Shown: piece after piece, positions 31,065 to 36,378 of the stretch
Numbering within the stretch: the first letter of the stretch is position 1
Layout of the letters: every line of letters starts with the position of its first letter
Notes under the pieces: model-generated
The model's input: the letters and a program-made list of their open reading frames with translations, nothing else
Database searches by the model: none
Told to the model about the DNA's origin: nothing
Assembly: GCA_024228555.1 (NCBI GenBank)
Contig: JAAETI010000377.1
Coordinates: 1 to 36,378 of the forward strand
Reading direction: 5' to 3'
From: a bacterium
Lineage (GTDB): Bacteria; Actinomycetota; Acidimicrobiia; Spongiisociales; UBA5794
Length of the DNA: 36,378 bases
Translations under genes and position numbers: made by a program

Positions 31065-32336
31065 TCATGCCTCGTATGCGGCAAGGGCGTCGGCAAGTGT
31101 GTCGATGCCGAGATCAAGTTCCTCGGTTGACACATTCAGCGGCGGAATGAACCTGATGATGTTGACGTCGGGGCCGCACGGCAGGATCAGCATGCCGTGA
31201 TCGAGCGCATATTTGCCCAATGACGGGAACGCATCGGGGTCAGGGGTGTGCCCGTCATCCTTCACGAGTTCGATTCCGATCATCAGTCCGAGACCGCGTA
31301 CGTCACCGATGGTGCGGTGCTGCTCTTTGAGTTCGTTCCATCGGCCGAAGGCATGGTCGGACAGCTTTGGCACCTGGGGGACCACATCATGTAGCGCTTC
31401 GATAGTTGCCGCAGCTGCGGCACACGCAATGGGGTTGCCCCCAAACGTGGTGCCGTGCGAACCCGCCGGCCATGCATCCATCACAGCTTTCGAGGCTCCA
31501 AAGGCAGACAGCGGCAGACCATTGGCGATGCCCTTGCCCATGACGAGGATGTCGGGGCGGATGTCATAAACCTGGGAGGTGAACCAGTCACCGGTGCGAC
31601 CAAAGCCCGACTGCACCTCATCCATGACGAGCATGATTCCGTGCTTGTCGGCGCGGTCCCGCAGGCCCTGCAAGAACGTGTTTCCGCCTGGGTAGTAGCC
31701 ACCCTCACCCTGCATCGGCTCGACCAGGAAGGCGGCCACCTCGCCGGGCGTGATTTCGTGCTTGAGCAGGTAGTCGAGTTCCTCTAGTGCGCGCTCCGAG
31801 GCGGATTCCTGATCCATCTTCCAGCGGAACGGCCACGGGTAGGGGGCAATGAAGACCGAACCGACCAATGGGTGATAGCCCTGGCGGTACTTGGCCTTTG
31901 AGGTGGTGTAGGAAACCGAGCCCATCGTGCGACCGTGGAATCCGCCGCGGAAGGCAATGATGCCCTGGCGCCCAGTGGTCTTGCGAGCCAGCTTGATGGA
32001 TCCCTCAACCGCCTCGGCCCCAGAATTCATGGGCATGAACGATTCGATTCCGTCTGGTGTGACCTGCTTGAGGTTCTCAGCGAAATCCACCAGCGATGCA
32101 TACCGGAACGTCGAGCCCGAGTGCCAAACCTGGTTCACCTGGTCAATGACGGCGCGCTTCACGTGTGGCGGCTGATGGCCCAGGTTGGAGACTGCTATTC
32201 CGCAGGTGAAGTCGAGGAGTCTGCGGCCACCGGCTGTTGTCACCCATGACCCTTCGGAGCCGACGACCTCGTCGTCAGTCTCAAAGGCGAATAGAGGTGC
32301 GATTACTTCATCTTGGCGAGCTACCAGATCAGACAT
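31065..32336 (-). CDS. Class III aminotransferase (GABA/ornithine aminotransferase-like)
   Basis: 423 residues, usual length. MNSGAEAVEGSIKLARKTTGRQGIIAFRGGFHGRTMGS is the typical substrate/PLP-phosphate region, LVMDEVQSGFGRTGDWF carries the PLP-ring Asp, and DILVMGKGIANGLPLSAF has the Schiff-base Lys. GSHGTTFGGNPIACAAAAATIEAL follows. Relatives use 4-aminobutyrate, ornithine, acetylornithine or related omega-amino acids with 2-oxoglutarate or pyruvate; the exact donor is uncertain. AAGGAG lies 7 nt before the ATG at 32336. It is convergent with the N-acyltransferase homologue (27-bp gap) and divergent from the GT2 gene (228-bp gap, no clear operator). Confidence 0.92.
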   Translation of the reverse strand: MSDLVARQDEVIAPLFAFETDDEVVGSEGSWVTTAGGRRLLDFTCGIAVSNLGHQPPHVKRAVIDQVNQVWHSGSTFRYASLVDFAENLKQVTPDGIESFMPMNSGAEAVEGSIKLARKTTGRQGIIAFRGGFHGRTMGSVSYTTSKAKYRQGYHPLVGSVFIAPYPWPFRWKMDQESASERALEELDYLLKHEITPGEVAAFLVEPMQGEGGYYPGGNTFLQGLRDRADKHGIMLVMDEVQSGFGRTGDWFTSQVYDIRPDILVMGKGIANGLPLSAFGASKAVMDAWPAGSHGTTFGGNPIACAAAAATIEALHDVVPQVPKLSDHAFGRWNELKEQHRTIGDVRGLGLMIGIELVKDDGHTPDPDAFPSLGKYALDHGMLILPCGPDVNIIRFIPPLNVSTEELDLGIDTLADALAAYEA

Positions 32337-32564
32337 TGTGGGCTCCTTCATGCGATCAGAACGGACGGACGGGGACGACTTGGGGTCACGGAGCCGCAAA
32401 GAGGTGGCGGCGTCTCTCGAAGGGTCGGTACGTCCTCATGTGCCCATTGTGACACATCAGTTTGTAGTGTGAATCAGTAGCTCCATCCGAGTTGTGGGGA
32501 TCGATACCCGGCACGCTTTCAGAGTACGGTTGAGCTAGCCGCCGAATCCGCCGATGGAATCCAC

Positions 32565-33635
32565 ATGGACGACCGCTCTACATCGAGTTCGAGACTGCCT
32601 TCATTGACGATTGTGCTGCCTGCATACAACGAAGAGGCGCTTATCGGGAGCACCCTCGACAAGGTGACCGACTACCTGGGGACCATCGAGGACCAGTACA
32701 CGTGGGAGATCCTCGCCATCAACGACGGGAGCCGCGACAGCACCGGGAAGATCCTCGACGACTACGCCGCCGCCAACGCCAGCATCCGCGCCCTCCATCA
32801 CCATCGCAACTTCAATCTTGGCCAGGCGTTGCGGACCGCGTTTGCGGAGGCACGTGGCGACTACACCATCGTGCTCGACTCCGATCTGAGCTACGGGCCC
32901 GAGCACATCGGCCAGCTTGCCGATGCGATTTCGGAGACAAAGGCCCAGGTTGTCATCGCGTCGCCGTATATCAAGGGCGGTCGAGTCACCGCGGTGCCGT
33001 GGTTCAGGGAGAAGCTCAGTAGATGGGCGAACAAGCTGCTTTCGATGAGTGCCAAGGGCAAGATTTCGACACTGACCGGCATGGTCCGTGCCTATGACAC
33101 AACGTTCCTCCGCAAGCTGAATCTGAAGGCATGGGACTTTGAGATCAACACCGAGATCATCTACAAAGCGCAGGTGCTGCGGGCGTTGATCTTGGAGATA
33201 CCGGCGCATCTTGATTGGAGCGATCAGCTGGATGTTCCCGAGCGTGGGTCGAGTATCCGGGTGATGCGGGGCATTGTGGGCCAGTCATTCTCCAGCTTTC
33301 TGTTTCGCCCCTTCTTCTACTTCATCGTGCCCGGCATGTTGGTCATGTTGGCGGCCATCTATTCGTTGGGCTGGTCCGCCTATCACACCATCAATGAAGC
33401 GCTGAATGTGCCGCCCGGTGCGGAGGCGAGCTTCTCTGCAGCTGTGGGTCGCGCCTATGACTTCTCGCCGCACAGTTTCATCGTCGGCGGTGTGGCCCTG
33501 CTCGTTGCAATCCAGCTGATCAGCCTGGGCATCATCTCCGCGCAACAGAAGCGCTACTTCGAAGAGACGTTCCACCTCGGCACCTCATTGCTTGCCTCCA
33601 CCCGCGGTGTCAGCGGCGATCAGTTCACCCGCTGA
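32565..33635 (+). CDS. Family 2 glycosyltransferase with C-terminal membrane helices
   Basis: 356 residues. The GT-A domain starts with LTIVLPAYNEEALIGSTLDKV, then the nucleotide-sugar site EILAINDGSRDSTGKILDDYA and the metal-binding Asp-x-Asp-like VLDSDLSYGPEHI, as in dolichyl-phosphate-mannose-synthase-like enzymes. Two hydrophobic segments lie in the C-terminal third (FFYFIVPGMLVMLAAIYSLGW and SFIVGGVALLVAIQLISLGIIS). It probably moves a sugar from a nucleotide donor to a polyprenyl phosphate or a growing glycan on the inner face of the membrane. It faces the deacetylase/flavoprotein/epimerase genes tail to tail and probably belongs to the same envelope pathway. Confidence 0.9.
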   Translation: MDDRSTSSSRLPSLTIVLPAYNEEALIGSTLDKVTDYLGTIEDQYTWEILAINDGSRDSTGKILDDYAAANASIRALHHHRNFNLGQALRTAFAEARGDYTIVLDSDLSYGPEHIGQLADAISETKAQVVIASPYIKGGRVTAVPWFREKLSRWANKLLSMSAKGKISTLTGMVRAYDTTFLRKLNLKAWDFEINTEIIYKAQVLRALILEIPAHLDWSDQLDVPERGSSIRVMRGIVGQSFSSFLFRPFFYFIVPGMLVMLAAIYSLGWSAYHTINEALNVPPGAEASFSAAVGRAYDFSPHSFIVGGVALLVAIQLISLGIISAQQKRYFEETFHLGTSLLASTRGVSGDQFTR

Positions 33636-33660
33636 CGGGCCCAACGCAGCTGCTTCTCTG

Positions 33661-33713
33661 GTTCCTGCGTACGCCGCCGTCACATATGCGCGCTGGTGTA
33701 CGCAAGAACGGTC
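33661..33713. repeat. Palindromic intergenic repeat, copy 2
   Basis: Arms GTTCCTGCGTAC (33661-33672) and GTACGCAAGAAC (33698-33709) are inverted repeats with one mismatch, around a central ACATATGCG. The element closely resembles 759-812. It lies between the convergent GT2 and deacetylase genes, and its right end runs into the deacetylase stop codon. In this place it could terminate transcription from both sides. Confidence 0.7.
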
Positions 33714-34680
33714 AGGCTTTCATTAGATCGGGCTCTTTGGTTTTTAGGCCGGTCAGTTGGTCTACGTAGGGGCCAAGCGGAGTTGTCTCGTATTGCCCGT
33801 CCCACATGGCGAGGAACTGATTGATGAGATCGAGTTTCTTGCTCGATTCGATGTTCATTCCGGGGAAGAACGCCAAGTCCGGCTCGTCGTCCTGCCCGAG
33901 AAAATCTAGAGGATGGAGAAGGAGCGAAGGGACGGTTCCGGCGATCCGGCACATCGTCAAGGCCATCTTCCAGTAGAGCTTCGCCAACACCTGCGACTTG
34001 CCTCCGAGGAACAGCAGATAGCTGAAATGTATGGGAACTCGGAACAGCGGCATCGTGGTCACGGGAATCTCAACCATCGAATTGCCGTTCGCCAACGACC
34101 ACTCATACGGACGGTTGCTTCGCCTCGCATCTTTCATGGTCCCGAACAGGGCACTGCGTCGTTCCTTCTCCTCGTCGGACAGATTGCTCGTGCGCAAGTA
34201 GTAGAACCGACCGATCGGGTTGAGGGCGTTCGGAAAGGTTGTCGCGTCGTACTTGTAGCCAAGTGACTCGAGCACCTCGAGGGTGTCCGCAGACAGGCTG
34301 AATCCGGGACCACGGAACCCAACCGCCGTTTGCCCTGTGGCTGCACCGATCGCATCGTGGGCTCGGCCCAGATCGTCGATGAGTTGCGGTTGCGTGTATT
34401 GGTGGAGCCAGGGCTCGTGAAGAAAGCTGTGGTTGCCGATCTCATGCCCGGCGTCGGAGATAGAGCGGAGTATGTCGTGGTGGTCGGTTATCTCGGCGTC
34501 CTTGCCGACGAGGAACCAAGTGATGTTCCAGCCCCACTCGTCGAGGACCGAAAGGGCGCGGGGAACAATGGTTTCGAGGTAGCTGGGGAACTCTTGCCAG
34601 GCATCGTCGCCGTGCGTCTTCAGGTATGACCACTTGTTGTCGAGATCGAGTGACAGCGGCGCTTTCTTCCGATCAGTCAT
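33712..34680 (-). CDS. Polysaccharide deacetylase family protein
   Basis: 322 residues with the NodB-homology fold: LSLDLDNKW as the first Asp motif (about residues 10-18), ITWFLVGKDAEI, and GHEIGNHSFLHE as the H-x-x-x-H-type metal motif (about 80-92). The Arg strand is VGFRGPGFSLSADTLEVLESLGYKYDAT. The C-terminal part (from about 190) is longer than in small deacetylases and includes LLHPLDFLG. It probably removes N-acetyl groups from a GlcNAc-containing glycan, or acts on a related polymer; no signal peptide is seen, so it may act on lipid-linked precursors inside. GGAGG precedes the ATG at 34680, which overlaps the flavoprotein gene's end by 8 bp. Confidence 0.88.
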   Translation of the reverse strand: MTDRKKAPLSLDLDNKWSYLKTHGDDAWQEFPSYLETIVPRALSVLDEWGWNITWFLVGKDAEITDHHDILRSISDAGHEIGNHSFLHEPWLHQYTQPQLIDDLGRAHDAIGAATGQTAVGFRGPGFSLSADTLEVLESLGYKYDATTFPNALNPIGRFYYLRTSNLSDEEKERRSALFGTMKDARRSNRPYEWSLANGNSMVEIPVTTMPLFRVPIHFSYLLFLGGKSQVLAKLYWKMALTMCRIAGTVPSLLLHPLDFLGQDDEPDLAFFPGMNIESSKKLDLINQFLAMWDGQYETTPLGPYVDQLTGLKTKEPDLMKA

Positions 34681-36025
34681 GGGTGACCTCCTTTGCATCT
34701 GAGGGCAGGGGCGAACCGTGGCGCAGCTCCGGCATCGCCGTTTCGATTATTCCCAAGGTCTCATCGACGTTGAGCGTCCCGTGCAATATCTGTGCGGAGC
34801 TGACGATCGCCACGTTGGGGACCGAGGTCCACACCGGCGGAATCGAGTCCGAGTGGTTGATCACCGACACCGCCAGCACGTTCTTCACCCGAGATACCTT
34901 GGCTTCGAGCACGTCGTCATCGGTCAGATCGGGATACATGCGGCTTAGTGAATCTACGAACCGGCTGACAACTTCGTCGTCGGGCCAGCCCCAGGCTTTG
35001 TCGTCGGTCGTTGTGTAGCGAGGTAGGTACACGAGGCTCTTCCCGTCGAAGGTTGCTGGGTCCACCAACGCGGTCATTTCGATCACACCGGTGAACGGGA
35101 ATCCATCGTCGGTGATATTGGTCACGTAGAAGCCACCGAGCGGCCGATCGAGAACAAGCGAAACACAAACGATTCCCTGATAGATGATGTCTTCGAGCTT
35201 GCTGCGTTCCTCGGAAGTCAGTTCAGGAACGATGTCGGCAATCACGGGTGCGGTCGTAGTGACGACCACCTTGTCGAATTCTCGTGCGGTGCCGTCGGCA
35301 AGCGTGACTGTTGTTGCGCCGCTCGAGTTGGTCGCTACGGACGCAACTCTCGCCTCGGTAACCAACTGCACCCCTGCCGCGGTGATTGTGTCAACCATCG
35401 CATCGAGTACTGGACCGTATCCGGTTGCCGCGAAGCCCAGCTTCTCCACCTTGGCACCCGAGGTGCGCGCTTTGTACAGCCTCTTCATGATGGCCCAAAT
35501 GAAGGCTGCCGAGGCTTTGTCGGCGTTGTCGCCCAGCTTGGACCGCAGCAGCGGACGCCAGAACTCGCGATAGGTCTTGTTGCCCGACCAACGCGACAAC
35601 CACTTCTCGGCAGAGATCTTCTCGAGGCGCTGCCAGTTGTTCACCCGCGACGCATACAGCATCGTGATGCCGAGACGGAACTTGTCGACAAGGCGCAGCG
35701 ACGGGAGCCTGAGGAACTCCGCGGTGCTCGATACTGAATGCAAGGTGTCTCCCGCAAAGAGTCCCGTTGAGGACTTGTTCCAAACCAGGGAATCCCCAAG
35801 ACCGATGTCCTCGATGAGCTTCACCAGCCTGTCATCGGTAGGAAGGATGACGTGATAGTGCTTGTCCCACCGGGTGCCTGCGATCGGCCACGTCATTGCC
35901 AGGCCACCGGGTTCGGCTGCGGCCTCGAAGACCGTGACTTGGTCCCCGGTGCCGGCCAGTTGGCGGCCTAGTTCCATGCCGAGGATGCCCCCGCCAACGA
36001 CGCCCCAGCTTGTCTGTTTACTCAC
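34673..36025 (-). CDS. FAD-dependent oxidoreductase, UDP-galactopyranose-mutase/protoporphyrinogen-oxidase-like
   Basis: 450 residues. The N-terminal Rossmann motif is GVVGGGILGMELGRQLAGTGDQVTVFEAAAEPGG (about residues 8-41), with Glu binding the FAD ribose. TRWDKHYHVILPTDD and the helical EFWRPLLRSKLGDNADKASAAFIWA segment resemble UGM-like/amine-oxidase family proteins found in glycan clusters. TREFDKVVVTTTAP is the second FAD-binding segment. The exact reaction is unknown: sugar-ring contraction or oxidation of a lipid-linked sugar is suggested by neighbours only. The GTG at 36025 overlaps the epimerase stop by 8 bp, showing coupled translation; the deacetylase overlaps its 3' end, so all three form one operon. 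Confidence 0.85.
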   Translation of the reverse strand: MSKQTSWGVVGGGILGMELGRQLAGTGDQVTVFEAAAEPGGLAMTWPIAGTRWDKHYHVILPTDDRLVKLIEDIGLGDSLVWNKSSTGLFAGDTLHSVSSTAEFLRLPSLRLVDKFRLGITMLYASRVNNWQRLEKISAEKWLSRWSGNKTYREFWRPLLRSKLGDNADKASAAFIWAIMKRLYKARTSGAKVEKLGFAATGYGPVLDAMVDTITAAGVQLVTEARVASVATNSSGATTVTLADGTAREFDKVVVTTTAPVIADIVPELTSEERSKLEDIIYQGIVCVSLVLDRPLGGFYVTNITDDGFPFTGVIEMTALVDPATFDGKSLVYLPRYTTTDDKAWGWPDDEVVSRFVDSLSRMYPDLTDDDVLEAKVSRVKNVLAVSVINHSDSIPPVWTSVPNVAIVSSAQILHGTLNVDETLGIIETAMPELRHGSPLPSDAKEVTHD

Positions 36026-36378
36026 TTGTCGGTTTCCCTCTTCTCCCAAGGCTCATCAGTAGGTGATCGACGATTCGTTCGGCTGTGTGCCCGTCGCCAT
36101 AGAGTTCGGGATGAGCGGGGCGGCTGGCAACCGCCTCGCGGGTGGCTGCTTCGATGGCCTCGGGGTCGGTAGTCACCAGGCGGTTCCAGCCCGCGGCAAC
36201 CGTTTCCACCCACTCGGTCTGTTCCCGAACCGTCACACACGGAGTCTGTAGCCAGTAGACCTCTTTCTGAAGTCCTCCGGAATCGGTGAGAACCGCCGCC
36301 GCATCGCCGACCAGGGCCATGGCTTCTGCATGACCGACCGGTTCGATGATCTCCACCCTTGGCGGGACGCCGATGTCG
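36018..36378 (-). CDS. wecB: UDP-N-acetylglucosamine 2-epimerase, C-terminal fragment
   Basis: The frame runs off the right edge; about 119 residues of the C-terminus are present (from DIGVPPRVEII). LTDSGGLQKEVYWLQTPCVTVREQTEWVET is the highly conserved active-site/UDP-binding region of hydrolysing and non-hydrolysing UDP-GlcNAc 2-epimerases. GDGHTAERIVDHLL is the typical end. The usual product is UDP-ManNAc for envelope polysaccharides. It is the first gene seen of the minus-strand operon with the flavoprotein and deacetylase, and genes upstream lie outside the window. Confidence 0.92.
   Translation of the reverse strand, partial: DIGVPPRVEIIEPVGHAEAMALVGDAAAVLTDSGGLQKEVYWLQTPCVTVREQTEWVETVAAGWNRLVTTDPEAIEAATREAVASRPAHPELYGDGHTAERIVDHLLMSLGRRGKPTSE

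Noticed and set aside
32337-32564. Inverted repeats ATGTG (32438-32442)/CACAT (32453-32457) and TGTGACACA in the divergent gap
   Set aside because: Short, and not matching an operator I know; may be chance. Nothing else in this 228-bp gap could be supported.
1-36378. tRNA, rRNA, CRISPR, insertion sequences, prophage genes
   Set aside because: I looked on both strands and saw no cloverleaf, no spaced direct repeats, and no transposase, integrase or phage protein.

Overview
The window (36,378 bases, GC-rich by eye) looks like a chromosomal segment of an actinobacterium. I infer this from an LPxTG-type wall-sorting signal, an LCP wall-polymer ligase, a predicted F420-type (LLM) flavin oxidoreductase, a PPOX-fold protein, and many genes that appear to be leaderless: a TANNNT -10 box lies exactly 6 nt before the ATG of at least seven genes. 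A deep lineage such as Acidimicrobiia is possible, but the sequence alone does not settle it. No rRNA, tRNA, insertion sequence, prophage or CRISPR array was seen.

Layout. 1-2055: the end of a wall-anchored Ig-repeat protein, a HAD phosphatase, and a TetR/UspA-like operon on the minus strand. 2651-2865: a divergent control region with a likely TetR operator. 2865-8377: a fused double-domain phosphofructokinase of eukaryotic architecture, a DEAD-box helicase carrying an RRM, a 71-residue protein, a dense array of perfect hairpins (7232-7497), and a secreted HEXXH protein. 8374-15142: YbaK-type deacylase, Cys/Met PLP enzyme, sucrose-phosphorylase-like GH13 enzyme, uridine-kinase-like P-loop kinase, CDF metal exporter, EamA transporter and two small membrane proteins. 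15287-22916: SDR, AhpC/TSA-like protein (with an apparent C-terminal frameshift), class V aminotransferase, LCP protein, IlvD, LLM oxidoreductase, ROK fructokinase, PPOX protein.

23037-27078: DUF4342 protein, then a split metal (probably zinc) uptake locus. Permease and binding protein are on the minus strand; a Fur-family regulator and the ATPase are on the plus strand; two tandem Fur-type boxes sit between them. Directly after the ATPase is the most notable item in the window. Read through an in-frame TGA, the sequence at 26598-26846 encodes an 82-residue SelW/Rdx selenoprotein with a C-x-x-U redox motif. It has a SECIS-like hairpin 20 nt after the TGA and its own leaderless -10 box. A standard gene caller would keep only the part after the TGA.

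27082-36378: YtcJ-type amidohydrolase, inositol-monophosphatase family enzyme, an apolipoprotein N-acyltransferase homologue with Ser in place of the catalytic Cys, a class III aminotransferase, then a glycan/envelope cluster (GT2 glycosyltransferase, polysaccharide deacetylase, UDP-galactopyranose-mutase-like flavoprotein, and the C-terminal part of a UDP-GlcNAc 2-epimerase cut by the window edge). Two copies of a roughly 50-bp palindromic repeat lie between genes, at 759-812 and 33661-33713.
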